Of a stretch of 64,000 nt of DNA, positions 18,821 to 28,565 are shown one piece after another. Origin of the DNA: Fischerella sp. JS2 (GTDB taxonomy: Bacteria; Cyanobacteriota; Cyanobacteriia; Cyanobacteriales; Nostocaceae); the NCBI RefSeq assembly GCF_032393985.1, contig NZ_CP135918.1, forward strand, positions 6,015,724 through 6,079,723, read 5' to 3'. The translations under genes and the position numbers were made by a program. Each line of letters opens with the position of its first letter. Position 1 is the stretch's first letter. The notes under the pieces are model-generated. The model saw nothing but the letters and a program-made list of their open reading frames with translations, did not search any database and had not been told where the DNA came from.

Positions 18821-19020
18821 TTATCTCGCTGCGCGAGGAAGGCAGAGGGCAGGAGGCATCTATGTTGAGTTGTCGGTTGAGCAGCCCTATTGCCGTCCGA
18901 GCTTTTGGGTTTAAGACCCCCGCTAAAACGAAGTTTAGCGGGTACGAATTGCTGGTGGGTAGAATCCCCTAGGAACATCGCTCCTTGTGCCCTCTGCCTC
19001 CTGCATAGCTGCCTTCTTCA
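18821..19020 (+). repeat. About 200-bp dispersed element, copy 1
   Basis: Nearly identical, in inverted orientation, to 58289-58503. The ends are imperfect inverted repeats (GGCAGAGGGCAGGAGGCA against TGCCCTCTGCCTCCTGCA) and the centre has a perfect hairpin, CCGCTAAA-ACGAAG-TTTAGCGG (18920-18941). It has no reading frame of its own. A non-autonomous (MITE-like) element or a mobile structured RNA sequence would both fit. Confidence 0.8.
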
Positions 19021-19035
19021 ATGAAAGTTTATAGT

Positions 19036-19947
19036 TCACCATCTTTGGGCAAGGGCAAAGCGTTCTATACCAGCTAAATCAGTATAAATTTTAATATTGC
19101 AGTAGCTACCTTGATTCTGTAACATCTCCCGCACTACATCCGCCTGTCCTGCCATCATCTCTACAAGCCATACCCCACCTGGTTTTAAATAGGTCGGGGA
19201 AGTTTCGATCAAATAACGGATACAGTCTAGACCATCGTTACCACCATCAAGTGCCAAATGTGGCTCATGGTTGGCAACTTCTGGTTGCAGTCTTTGCACG
19301 GTACTGGTAGGGATATAGGGTGGGTTTGACACCATACCACTGAATTGTCCCTTGAAAGACTCTAGGGGTTCCCACCAATAGCCTTGATAAAATTTGATGC
19401 GATCGCTCAGCTTGGCATTTTGGGCATTAATTTGAGCGATCGCAACTGCTGCGTTTGAATAATCAACCGCGTGAATTATTGCCTCTGGTAGGGCATCTGC
19501 CAGTCCAATAGCAATTGCTCCGCTACCAGTTCCTAAATCTGCCCAGTGTCCTTGTTGTAGGCGCTGTTCCTCCCTACTGTTGGCAACTGCTACTACAATA
19601 TCAATCAACAACTCAGTTTCTGGTCTAGGAATTAAAACCGCAGGAGAAACTGTGATTTTAAACTGTCGCCAAGGTGTAACTCCGGCAATGTACTGTACTG
19701 GCAAGCGTTCCTTTAATCGTTTTTGCCATAGCAAATCTAATTCTTCTAAAGGCAGCTGCAACTGGATTTGTGGCCAGTCTTTAAACGATTCCAAACGTAG
19801 CGCCAAACGATCTAAGCCAGCTATTTCTTGTAATAGCCAGTCTATCTCAGCCGATGATACATCAGCAGCGATCGCTGCATGGATCGCTGCTTGACGCCAT
19901 TGCCAGAGTTGCAAACCAGAAATTTCTTTGGGCTGTTGATCCGCCAT
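19036..19947 (-). CDS. prmC: Release factor glutamine N5-methyltransferase
   Basis: 303 residues. The N-terminal helical domain (1-90) is followed by a SAM-binding Rossmann domain with DLGTGSGAIAIGLA and the catalytic/substrate motif VSNPPYIP that marks PrmC/HemK. It methylates the GGQ glutamine of RF1 and RF2. LIPRPETELL before the SAM motif is also characteristic. It lies 14 kb from prfC, so not operonic. Confidence 0.95.
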   Translation of the reverse strand: MADQQPKEISGLQLWQWRQAAIHAAIAADVSSAEIDWLLQEIAGLDRLALRLESFKDWPQIQLQLPLEELDLLWQKRLKERLPVQYIAGVTPWRQFKITVSPAVLIPRPETELLIDIVVAVANSREEQRLQQGHWADLGTGSGAIAIGLADALPEAIIHAVDYSNAAVAIAQINAQNAKLSDRIKFYQGYWWEPLESFKGQFSGMVSNPPYIPTSTVQRLQPEVANHEPHLALDGGNDGLDCIRYLIETSPTYLKPGGVWLVEMMAGQADVVREMLQNQGSYCNIKIYTDLAGIERFALAQRW

Positions 19948-19949
19948 GA

Positions 19950-20098
19950 TTAATAGTTATCAGTTAGCAGTTATCAGTTATCAGTTAATTTCAATGACTA
20001 AATCGTTGAAGAGTAAACAAGGAATCCCACACATGAAATGTGTGGGGAGATATCAGTCTGATAACTGTTCACTGTTTACTGATAACTGATAGCGTCTA
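19950..20098. repeat. AGTTATCAG repeats and a CCCACACAT hairpin
   Basis: AGTTATCAGTTAGCAGTTATC units are on the left and inverted GATAACTGTTCACTG units on the right, so the whole gap can fold. In the middle CCCACACAT-GAA-ATGTGTGGG (20026-20046) is a perfect 9-bp hairpin. Confidence 0.7.
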
Positions 20099-20099
20099 G

Positions 20100-20927
20100 T
20101 TATTTTTTCGGTTTAGTGGGTGGTGTGACAGCATTATTGGGCTTGAGATTTGGTGTCGCAGCTGTGTTAGGTGCATTAGTCCTTGGCTGTTTGCTGATAT
20201 ATTCTAAGCTTTCTGAAGAAGGTACTAAGGTAACTTGCTTTAACCACTCATCATTTTTTTTCTGCAAGGTTTGGATGACGCCTTCAATATCAACTACCTG
20301 AATTTCCGCTTTCGGAATATCTTTCTTGACCTGGTTTAACAAACCTTGGGCGTCCTTTTGACTCAAAAACAAAGGCACAATTTCCTGATTGTTAGACTTC
20401 CGTTTGACTGAAACGTAGCCCTTGTCTGCCGATTGAACAATAAACACGGGTACAATTAAGCCTTTGACCTCTTGACCTTTTTGGCGTAGTAGTGTGACTG
20501 CTCCTTGGAGATCTTGCTGTCCGGGTTGAAGGGCAAACAAGACACGATCTGGTTTATTTCTATCTTCTCTGAGCTTTTTATAAACGACTCCCATTGGCAC
20601 AGGTTTTACTTGCAGGGTTTTCACCATTTCTACAAGTTTCGGGTCTTTTTGTTTCCGTAGTTCTTCCAAAAAGGCCTGGGCTTCTTGTCCATTCATAAAA
20701 ACATCTGCCACCGTAGTACTTTTTTGCCCGTTTTGGGCAGGAGGCAGAGTACGAGTTAGGGGTACACCTTGGGGGTTAGTGATGAGAAAAACAGGTACTT
20801 CATTCAGTTTTTCTGCTATTTGTTGTTCGGGTAATGCTAGTACTGGGGCATTTCCGCTAAAAACTGTTGCCAGCAGAGTACTCCCCACTAAACCTAATGT
20901 TGTACCCCAGCGAACCAATGATTTCAT
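20100..20927 (-). CDS. Tic22-like exported protein
   Basis: 275 residues from the ATG at 20927, chosen for the AGGAG six bases upstream. A signal peptide (about 1-31, ending near VLALPEQQ) is followed by a Tic22-like domain with repeated halves (VPVFLITNPQG and VPLFLSQKDAQGLL). A Pro/Asn/Thr/Lys-rich tail follows. Tic22 proteins assist protein transport in the plastid envelope; cyanobacterial homologues are found in thylakoid and periplasm and support outer-membrane biogenesis. Confidence 0.85.
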   Translation of the reverse strand: MKSLVRWGTTLGLVGSTLLATVFSGNAPVLALPEQQIAEKLNEVPVFLITNPQGVPLTRTLPPAQNGQKSTTVADVFMNGQEAQAFLEELRKQKDPKLVEMVKTLQVKPVPMGVVYKKLREDRNKPDRVLFALQPGQQDLQGAVTLLRQKGQEVKGLIVPVFIVQSADKGYVSVKRKSNNQEIVPLFLSQKDAQGLLNQVKKDIPKAEIQVVDIEGVIQTLQKKNDEWLKQVTLVPSSESLEYISKQPRTNAPNTAATPNLKPNNAVTPPTKPKK

Positions 20928-21923
20928 GACTTCTCCTAGCATCAAAAATTTTTATCAAGTCAAACGAATTGTTATATTCGCACAGAACTGACTAGTTTCT
21001 GTGATGTTATTTGTTTCGCTAGTGGACTGTGCTGTTGTTTGTTCGTCAATTTCGCCTAGAAATTGACAGCAAAGTAATGTAGATAGATGCCTGCTATTAT
21101 GTTGCTTTCAGACGGTGAAAACTCTCCCGCTTGTGAAGGCGACAAATGCCATTTTATTGCCTTTACTATGCCATAGTTGACGCCATATGCCAGTCATTCG
21201 TTCCATCTACCCCATAATAAGATTGCCTTAATCTACACATATCCTTCAATAAATTGAATCTGTCTTTTATACCTCAAATCTAAGCTGGCAGCAAAATTGC
21301 AAAGTTTTATTTTTCCGCAATAATCAGTAATTAAAGTGCAAATATAATTACCAAAATTTTTTGGAAAATATCTAAGATTAAAATATAGTCAATTTTTATT
21401 TATTTATGAGAAAATAAAAAGCCCTACATAATTTGGTTTAAAGTTGAAGCAATAATTATTTAACCAACTGAAGTTAAGGGTGATAGATGACAGATAGATT
21501 GTGAATTGCGATCGCACTGTCCAGTTGGTATAAATATCAAATTGAATCAATAATTACTATAAGTTTGCGTATATTTCTCTTATGCATAATAGTGAACAGT
21601 TGCATTCTTATTGAATTTCTGTTTAGAGGTTGTGTCCTCATCAGCTAACTGCTATCTGATTATTGACGAGTTGCCTGTTAAAAGTTCCCTTTTAATTACT
21701 CCCTTTTCACCCAGAAATATTTATGTAACGTAGACACGAAGCAGCTTGCTGCGGGCTACTACAAAGGACACAAAGAACACAAAGAGTTGAAAAAGTTGGT
21801 AGGAATTCAAATATTTATTGGGTTGTATAAAACTACACTTGCCAGTCTGGAGTGGGGGAGGGGTTTTTTATTTTTGCAAGAGGTTTAGCACTGGAGTGTA
21901 TGGCCTGTGACTGGAAGTTCGAG
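20928..21923. other. One-kilobase gap between tic22 and tRNA-Pro
   Basis: No reading frame of note. The left part (21000-21240) has moderate GC with short self-complementary bits (TTCGCCTAGAAATTGACAG). The middle is AT-rich (21240-21560). The right part contains the AAAGGACACAAAGAACACAAAG motif common in such gaps. No tRNA, CRISPR or known riboswitch seen; an unlisted small RNA is possible. Confidence 0.4.
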
Positions 21924-21959
21924 AATAAAAAACCCTAGATAATTTCATTATCTAGGGTT
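21924..21959 (-). terminator. Rho-independent terminator of tRNA-Pro
   Basis: A perfect 13-bp stem (AACCCTAGATAAT / ATTATCTAGGGTT) with a 3-base loop is followed on the minus strand by TTTTATTC, 21 bp downstream of the tRNA. Confidence 0.85.
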
Positions 21960-21980
21960 ACATAACTGAATTTTCTAAGT

Positions 21981-22053
21981 CGGGATGACAGGATTTGAAC
22001 CTGCGGCATCCTGCTCCCAAAGCAGGCGCGCTACCAAGCTGCGCTACATCCCG
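21981..22053 (-). tRNA. tRNA-Pro (anticodon TGG)
   Basis: The 73 bases fold as a cloverleaf: acceptor CGGGATG/CATCCCG, D arm GCGC/GCGC, anticodon arm CCTGC-TTTGGGA-GCAGG with TGG anticodon, T arm GCAGG-TTCAAAT-CCTGT. No CCA is encoded. TGG at the wobble-U position should read most proline codons. Confidence 0.97.
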
Positions 22054-22331
22054 TTAACTTTAATATCTTATCACAGATGAGAGCATTTACATAAAACGAT
22101 AAATAAGATTTTAGATTTTTTCTTTTACAGCTTACAACTATGGGTATTGACGTTTATGCAAACAAAGACCACTTTACAAGGAAGCCGTTTATATGTCAAG
22201 AAATAGGGGTATAGGGAAAGAAAGCAGCTAGGTTAAAAATTAAACTGTTTTGATCGCCTATACTACTATAACCATATCTTCTAGTAAGAATATATGTTTA
22301 TTAATTGAGCTAATTTAAATACATTTGCTGA

Positions 22332-22913
<582 letters not shown>

Positions 22914-23173
22914 CTAATGAAAGAGTGTTTATTAACGCTTATCTGAGCCAGTTATGTCTAGGTATCTCTCACATCCGTATTTTTTGACGTTGTCGAGAGT
23001 TCCAATGACACTTCTCAGTAATCGTTTACTTCACATCAATCATTTTCAACTTTAGCATTTTGTAGTAAGGCTAGGAAAAATTGACCAAAAGGACGACAAC
23101 TAAAAACTAAATAGCACACAAAAAATATGAAAGCTTTAGATGTGATCACAGCAAGCAAGGCTTACCTCCAACA

Positions 23174-23893
23174 ATGGCTTCTGGTTTAAAATCTTCAACA
23201 CTGGAACTCCTAAAGCGCTTTAATCGCGCATTTCCTCAGTTTTATGAGCAATTTGTTAGCAGTGAAATTCAACTGCAAAATTTACGCTTGGCCTACCGCC
23301 TCTATAAAAGTAGGCGCGCAGTTATTGAGCTCAAGCCAGAAGGTAGCAAAAGTGCTTTGCATTTTGCTTACCGCAACCAATCTTTTCTGCTCAGCGATAT
23401 ATTTGGTGTACTAGCGGCTTACGGGTTAACGATTCACGGTTTAAGTTTATACGGTCAGATTCGACCACCAATGCTGGTATTTATCAAACTACTGGTTTAC
23501 CGTGGTAGTAAAGCTTTGAGCGAGAAAACTTCTGAAAATGTCTGTCGCGCTATTCGCGAAGCTTTAGCAGGACGGTTTGAAGTAGAAGAAATGCTGGCAG
23601 TAGAATTCAATCTTGATGCTGGTCTAGAGCAGGTACAAACTGAATTTTACGTCGATCCAGTCTTTCATCTTCCTGCTTTAGTCGTAGAGGCTGATAACCA
23701 ACCGGGATTATTTTATAAAGTGATGTATGCCATTTGGCAAGAAGACCTTTTGGTAGTAAATGCCAACTTGCTAGTATGGCGTGGACGTACACGCTTGATT
23801 CTCTATTTGCTAGGGCCAAATGAAAGTATAATTCCAGAATATTTAGGTCACAAAATTGCTGAAGGGGTGCGACAGAGGTTGTTGGGCAAATGA
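23174..23893 (+). CDS. Protein with two ACT-like domains, function unknown
   Basis: 239 residues, soluble, no signal peptide. Two parts look like ACT-type ligand-binding folds: residues about 63-110 (LSDIFGVLAAYGLTIHGLSL) and 175-225 (VEADNQPGLFYKVMYAIWQE), the second with the Asp-x-Pro-Gly-Leu pattern seen in GlnD-type ACT domains. No catalytic domain is visible. It may sense an amino acid or nucleotide. Upstream pairing is unclear and the Shine-Dalgarno is weak. Confidence 0.65.
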   Translation: MASGLKSSTLELLKRFNRAFPQFYEQFVSSEIQLQNLRLAYRLYKSRRAVIELKPEGSKSALHFAYRNQSFLLSDIFGVLAAYGLTIHGLSLYGQIRPPMLVFIKLLVYRGSKALSEKTSENVCRAIREALAGRFEVEEMLAVEFNLDAGLEQVQTEFYVDPVFHLPALVVEADNQPGLFYKVMYAIWQEDLLVVNANLLVWRGRTRLILYLLGPNESIIPEYLGHKIAEGVRQRLLGK

Positions 23894-23924
23894 AATGAAG
23901 GATGAAGGGTGTAGACGAGGCAGT

Positions 23925-23990
23925 GCGGTGGACTCCTTTCCCGGCATAAAGGAGCCACTGCGGTGGACTCTTCTCCCGGCATAAAGCACG
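23925..23990. repeat. Two tandem copies of TGCGGTGGACTC(C/T)T(T/C)TCCCGGCATAAAG
   Basis: TGCGGTGGACTCCTTTCCCGG (from 23933) recurs as TGCGGTGGACTCTTCTCCCGG about 26 bp later. Each copy ends GGCATAAAG, and the spacer contains GGAGCCAC. The GC content is higher than the surroundings. Confidence 0.65.
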
Positions 23991-24134
23991 TGGCGTCATC
24001 TGCCGTGCGCTCATAGGCTTCTCGTAGAGTAGGGTGAAGGGTGAAGTATTTGTATTTATACTTGTGTCTTCTGAGTTTGTCTTCATCCTTTATTCTTGTG
24101 CTGTCGTACCCACTGTTCGCAGTACGATAGAAGT

Positions 24135-25067
24135 ATGGCTACCATCGAAATCTTGGGCGTTCCACACGCATACGAACTTACAGCTCCCACATCCTATCCC
24201 CATACTTTGGTATTTATTCACGGTTGGCTCAATAGTCGTGGCTATTGGCAACCTGTGATTTCTCGCTTGTCTGGTGATTTTCAATGTCTGTCTTATGATT
24301 TAAGGGGTTTTGGCCAATCCCAGTCCAATAAATATACTGATTTTATTCATCAGGGAGTTTCTTTTGACCTAAGTTCTATCCACCGCAGTGATTTTGCCAA
24401 TCCATTTGAGTCTCTTTACACACCCGCTGCCTACGCAAAGGATTTAATTGCTCTGTTGGAACAGCTAAATATTACTAGTGCCTGGCTTGTTGGTCATTCC
24501 TTAGGAGGTACGATCGCTCTGTGGGGAACTGCTCAGAAGCCTGAGCGCATTCGGGGAGTGATCTGTATCAACTCTGGTGGCGGTATTTATCTCAAAGAAG
24601 CCTTTGAGCAGTTTCGCCTGGCAGGTCAACGATTTTTACAAATTCGTCCTCGATGGCTTAGTCAAGTACCTTTAATTGATTTGCTATTTAGTAGAGCGAG
24701 TGTGGTGCGTCCCCTAGAACGCTACTGGGCACGTCAGCGGATCATTGATTTCATTAGCGCCGATCCAGAAGCAGCTTTAGGAACATTGCTAGATTCTACT
24801 ACCGAGGATGAAATTAACCGCTTACCACAGTTAGTAGCGCAACTGAAACAGCCAATTTATTTCATTGCAGGCGCTCAAGATAAGGTCATGGAACCTAAGT
24901 ATGTGCGTCATTTAGCAAGTTTTCATCCGTTGTTCCAATACAGTGGAAACAATGTGATCGAAATTCCTGGCTGTGGGCATCTATCTATGTTAGAGCAACC
25001 AGAGGCAGTCGCTGATCATATCCGCTCAATTGTTTTTAAACACTCGGAAATCAAGGTTAGGGACTAA
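24135..25067 (+). CDS. Alpha/beta hydrolase
   Basis: 310 residues from the ATG at 24135; the longer frame to 24096 lacks support. It has the oxyanion segment FIHGWLNSRGYW, the nucleophile elbow GHSLGG (Ser in GxSxG), a helical cap, an acid near AGAQDKVME and the catalytic His in IPGCGHLSML. The substrate cannot be told. It converges with tsaD across a 120-bp GGGGACAAGG-type repeat. Confidence 0.88.
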   Translation: MATIEILGVPHAYELTAPTSYPHTLVFIHGWLNSRGYWQPVISRLSGDFQCLSYDLRGFGQSQSNKYTDFIHQGVSFDLSSIHRSDFANPFESLYTPAAYAKDLIALLEQLNITSAWLVGHSLGGTIALWGTAQKPERIRGVICINSGGGIYLKEAFEQFRLAGQRFLQIRPRWLSQVPLIDLLFSRASVVRPLERYWARQRIIDFISADPEAALGTLLDSTTEDEINRLPQLVAQLKQPIYFIAGAQDKVMEPKYVRHLASFHPLFQYSGNNVIEIPGCGHLSMLEQPEAVADHIRSIVFKHSEIKVRD

Positions 25068-25188
25068 GGGCATGGGATTGGGGATCAGGGATAGGGGGAC
25101 AAGGGAAACAAGGGGGACACGGGGGACACGAGGGACACGGGATAAAATAAACACCAATGCCCAATTCCCAATCCCGATCCCCGATCCC
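25068..25188. repeat. GGGGGACAC repeats with inverted GGGATTGGGGATC arms
   Basis: GGGATTGGGGATCAGGGATA on the left pairs approximately with CAATCCCGATCCCCGATCCC on the right. Between them ACAAGGGGGACACGGG units repeat. It lies between convergent genes and reaches the tsaD stop codon. Confidence 0.6.
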
Positions 25189-26232
25189 TTATCCCCTATA
25201 CAACTCCATCACCTGCGTCAATCCCAGGCGAGAGTGAACGCCGAGAGTTAAAGGTGAGGTATGACCCCGACTCAAATGATCAGAGGCAGCACAACCAATC
25301 ATCGCGGCGTTGTCAGTGCAATATTTGAGGGGAGGAAATAAAACTCTGAGGTTATACTCTATGGCTGCGGCTTGTAATTGCTTTCTCAAGCCACTGTTAG
25401 CTGCGACACCACCACCCACGGCAATTGTATGTAGACCATAGTCGCTCGCACAAGCTATTGCCCTTTTAGTGAGCGATCGCGCGACGGTATCCTGAAAACT
25501 AGCTGCAACATCTGTCACTGGTACTGGTTGCTTTTGTTTCTGAAATTGCTGCACCAGACGTAGCACGGCTGTTTTTAAGCCACTAAAACTCGCATCGTAG
25601 GGATGATAGCCACCATTCGGTAAAGAAACTCTTCCTTCTGGTAGACTAAAGGCTTGGGAATTTCCTTGTTGCGCTAACTTATCTATAATTGGCCCACCAG
25701 GATAACCTAACTGTAAAAGACGGGCGACTTTATCAAAGGCTTCACCAGCAGCATCATCACGAGTTTCGCCCAGAGTTTCGTATACACCACAATCTTTGAC
25801 GTAGATTAAGCTTGTATGTCCGCCGGAAACTAGTAAGCTTAAAAAAGGAGGCTGGAGGCTAGGTTCGCTGAGGTAATTAGCGTAAATGTGACCTTCTAGG
25901 TGATGAACACCCAAAAAAGGTTTGTTGTGTACCATCGCCAGGGTTTTGGCAGCAGTTAACCCAACTAGCAGTGCTCCTACTAGCCCAGGCGCACAGGAGG
26001 CGGCGATCCCATCTATCCCTTGCCAATCTAGCTGGGCTTGTTCTAGAGCTTGAGCGATCGCTATATTAATGACTTCTAAGTGCTGTCTTGATGCCACTTC
26101 TGGCACTACGCCGCCGTATTGGCTGTGGACAGGAATTTGCGAGGTCACAATATTACTTATTACTTGACGATTGTTAACAATTGCTACAGCAGTTTCATCA
26201 CAGCTGGTTTCTATCGCTAAAACGCTTGCCAT
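25189..26232 (-). CDS. tsaD: tRNA N6-adenosine threonylcarbamoyltransferase
   Basis: 347 residues. The N-terminus [18 protein letters not shown] and the metal-binding HLEGH motif ([11 protein letters not shown]) mark the Kae1/TsaD ASKHA fold. With TsaB, TsaE and the TC-AMP from TsaC it makes t6A37 in tRNA. Start at the ATG at 26232; the GTG just before it is less likely. It lies upstream of, and divergent from, psaF. Confidence 0.95.
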   Translation of the reverse strand: MASVLAIETSCDETAVAIVNNRQVISNIVTSQIPVHSQYGGVVPEVASRQHLEVINIAIAQALEQAQLDWQGIDGIAASCAPGLVGALLVGLTAAKTLAMVHNKPFLGVHHLEGHIYANYLSEPSLQPPFLSLLVSGGHTSLIYVKDCGVYETLGETRDDAAGEAFDKVARLLQLGYPGGPIIDKLAQQGNSQAFSLPEGRVSLPNGGYHPYDASFSGLKTAVLRLVQQFQKQKQPVPVTDVAASFQDTVARSLTKRAIACASDYGLHTIAVGGGVAANSGLRKQLQAAAIEYNLRVLFPPLKYCTDNAAMIGCAASDHLSRGHTSPLTLGVHSRLGLTQVMELYRG

Positions 26233-26721
26233 CACTGGGTTATGCTTAATAAAGACTAGTTTGAGAAACTTTAACTTTTATTTACTTCAACTTTACTCGG
26301 TTCACAGGCAAGAGTATGATTGCCATAGACTCAAAACCCACTAAAATAACAGGAAAAATCAGAAATTTTGTCAGATTAATATCTGTCAAAAGTTTTGTTT
26401 ATCCTGGCTTTGATTGTGGATTTCAACTCCACAATTTCACACAAGACCAAATAAGAAATATTAAATTTCTGCTGGTCATCAAAAGTGAACATGCTTCTAC
26501 ATAAAGTAGTCGAAAATGGATCATATCCTTTTTCGACAAAGGCTGTTTTAGTTCAGCCATTGGGTGTTATTCCCAAAAACATAAAATAAAGGTAATTTCA
26601 TTATTCACCTTTATTCTATGAAACTATATTGACGTAATATGTTGTGCAAATCAAAATTGTACAAGCCGCTTCGTTTTGTACAATATTAAGATTTTGTTTC
26701 GTAATGAAAGGAAACAATTCC
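26233..26721. other. psaF upstream region with two hairpins
   Basis: 490 bp. It holds GTCGAAAA...TTTTCGAC (26509-26537) and AATAAAGGT...ACCTTTATT (26585-26615), either of which could act in the psaF leader or as terminators. The AT-rich run after 26640 fits a promoter. A 62-codon frame (26316-26504) has no recognisable features. Confidence 0.45.
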
Positions 26722-27219
26722 ATGCGACGCTTGTTTGCTTTGATTTTAGCGATTTGTCTTTGGTTTAACTTTGCTCCTGCCGCTAATGCGCTGGGAGCAG
26801 ATCTTGTACCTTGTAGTGAATCTTCTGCCTTTGCTCAGCGTGCACAAGTTGCTCGCAACACCACTGCTGATCCCCAGTCTGGGCAAAAGCGATTTGAGCG
26901 TTATTCTCAGGCATACTGTGGTCCTGAGGGTTTACCTCACTTAATTGTGGATGGTCGTTTAGACCGCGCTGGTGACTTTTTAATTCCCAGCATCCTCTTT
27001 TTGTATATTGCTGGTTGGATTGGCTGGGTTGGTCGTGCTTACCTGCAAACAATCAAAAAGCAAGGAGGCGACGTAGAACAGAAGGAAATTCAAATCGATG
27101 TTCCTTTGGCACTGCCAATCATGCTATCCGGCTTTGCTTGGCCAGCAGCAGCAATCAAAGAATTGCTTTCTGGTGAATTAACAGCCAAGGATGAAGAAAT
27201 TCCCATTTCACCACGCTAG
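26722..27219 (+). CDS. psaF: Photosystem I reaction centre subunit III (PsaF)
   Basis: 165 residues from the ATG at 26722, chosen because AAAGGA lies about 10 bases upstream and the signal peptide then begins [10 protein letters not shown]. Cleavage should follow ANALG. The mature part has [14 protein letters not shown], a Cys pair, a single membrane helix (about 100-120) and the usual C-terminal segment. It sits at the lumenal side of PSI near the plastocyanin/cytochrome c6 docking site. It is followed by psaJ after 37 bp. Confidence 0.96.
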   Translation: MRRLFALILAICLWFNFAPAANALGADLVPCSESSAFAQRAQVARNTTADPQSGQKRFERYSQAYCGPEGLPHLIVDGRLDRAGDFLIPSILFLYIAGWIGWVGRAYLQTIKKQGGDVEQKEIQIDVPLALPIMLSGFAWPAAAIKELLSGELTAKDEEIPISPR

Positions 27220-27256
27220 TATTGCTTGATTCATTGACTACTTCGGAGATTAATTC

Positions 27257-27394
27257 ATGGATAATCAAAGCCCTTTGTTTAAGTTTCTTACTACAGCACC
27301 TGTAATCACTACGATATGGCTGTTCATTACAGCAGGCATTTTGATTGAATTTAACCGCTTTTTCCCCGATTTACTTTTCCACCCGTTGCCATAA
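27257..27394 (+). CDS. psaJ: Photosystem I reaction centre subunit IX (PsaJ)
   Basis: 45 residues. The translation starts [16 protein letters not shown], then one membrane helix (about 15-31) and [14 protein letters not shown] at the end, the PsaJ pattern. It lies 37 bp after psaF, the standard psaFJ operon. PsaJ contacts PsaF and binds chlorophyll. Confidence 0.95.
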   Translation: MDNQSPLFKFLTTAPVITTIWLFITAGILIEFNRFFPDLLFHPLP

Positions 27395-27838
27395 GAAATA
27401 ACGGGTTTTAGTTTTTGAAGGGTTTGGTTAGCAGGGGCGAAGCATTTGTATTATTTATATTTCTCGCTAAAGCGAAAATTTTATTGTACAGATGCTTCGC
27501 CCATATAGTGGTTAACTTGAGTAAATAATAAATAACTAGTAACTACTCGCTGCTAAATATTAAAAAGAGTATTTTAACTTTTTATGTTGTTACCAACATG
27601 ATTTTTTGTGTTCTCAAAAATTAAAAATACCTGTTAACTTTTTTGTGTCCTTTGCGTCCTTTGTGGTTGATAAATATAAATCTTCAAAAGCAAGCTCAAA
27701 GTTCAACAAAGGAGTATATTTAGAAGGTAAGGAAGGAAATTAATTTTTCTAAACTTTAGTTTTCAAAAATGACATCGAAAGACAATTATTATTAATATAA
27801 AATATTGCCACCTTACTGTTGAGAGGCGAAATTAAAAT
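27395..27838. other. Gap between psaJ and psaL
   Basis: 440 bp with the GGGCGAAGCAT palindrome (27435-27502) and AT-rich sequence. The psaL promoter should lie in 27700-27838. No gene seen. Confidence 0.5.
27435..27502. repeat. 11-bp inverted repeat GGGCGAAGCAT / ATGCTTCGCCC
   Basis: The arms lie at 27435-27445 and 27492-27502 and enclose a smaller TTTCTCGCTAAAGCGAAAA stem. It is the form of small palindromic repeats found between cyanobacterial genes, and may also end the psaFJ transcript. Confidence 0.65.
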
Positions 27839-28357
27839 ATGGCGCAAGCAGTAGATGCATCCAAAAATCTTCCTAGCGATCCTAGAAATCGGGAAGTAGT
27901 TTTTCCAGCAAAACGTGATCCGCAAATTGGCAACCTAGAAACACCAATTAATTCTTCTGCCTTAACCAAGTGGTTCATTAACAATTTGCCTGCATATCGT
28001 CCAGGTATTACTCCTTTTAGAAGAGGACTGGAAGTTGGCATGGCTCATGGTTACTGGATTTTTGGCCCCTTTGCCAAATTAGGTCCCCTGCGGAATGCTG
28101 TGAATGCTGACTTAGCTGGTTTGTTATCAGCTATTGGCTTAATTGTGATTTTGACTATTGCCCTATCTTTGTACGCAAATAGTAATCCTCCCGAACCAGT
28201 TGCGAGTGTAACTGCACCTCATCCTTCTGATGCTTTCCATACTAAAGAAGGTTGGAGCAACTTCGGCAGTGCTTTCTTGATTGGTGGTATTGGTGGTGCT
28301 GTAACAGCCTACTTCTTAACTGTCAATATCGGATTGATTCAAGGTTTCTTTGGTTAA
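27839..28357 (+). CDS. psaL: Photosystem I reaction centre subunit XI (PsaL)
   Basis: 172 residues. The conserved N-terminal region (NLETPINSSALTKWFINNLP) and HGYWIFGPFAKLGPLRN before the first helix identify PsaL; three membrane helices follow. PsaL holds PSI trimers or tetramers together; heterocystous cyanobacteria use tetramers. It is separated from psaFJ by 440 bp and followed by a strong terminator, so probably its own unit. Confidence 0.97.
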   Translation: MAQAVDASKNLPSDPRNREVVFPAKRDPQIGNLETPINSSALTKWFINNLPAYRPGITPFRRGLEVGMAHGYWIFGPFAKLGPLRNAVNADLAGLLSAIGLIVILTIALSLYANSNPPEPVASVTAPHPSDAFHTKEGWSNFGSAFLIGGIGGAVTAYFLTVNIGLIQGFFG

Positions 28358-28368
28358 GATAGACGTTT

Positions 28369-28465
28369 GTTAGTGGTTAGTGGTTAGTGGTTAGTGGTTA
28401 GTGGTTGATAGCTAATAACAATTACCTATTACCTACTAACTACTATCTACTAACTATTAACTACT
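28369..28465. repeat. STRR: five GTTAGTG heptamers plus inverted ACTACTA part
   Basis: Five perfect tandem GTTAGTG units (28369-28403) are followed by CCTACTAACTACTATCTAC-type sequence, roughly the reverse complement. Confidence 0.85.
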
Positions 28466-28473
28466 AACAAAAT

Positions 28474-28532
28474 ACAAAGGACACAGGCAAAGGGCTTAGT
28501 AAGTCTTGCTTTGTGTCCTTTGTCGCTTTTTT
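28474..28532 (+). terminator. Terminator of psaL
   Basis: ACAAAGGACACA and TGTGTCCTTTGT form a perfect 12-bp stem (28474-28485, 28512-28523), then CGC and six T. On the minus strand it may also serve gmk. Confidence 0.75.
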
Positions 28533-28565
28533 GGGCAAAGAATAGGGTTTTTTAAGGGTGGTGAA

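Noticed and set aside
26316-26504. 62-codon ORF upstream of psaF
   Set aside because: No recognisable homology or ribosome site; within the promoter region. Left as uncertain.
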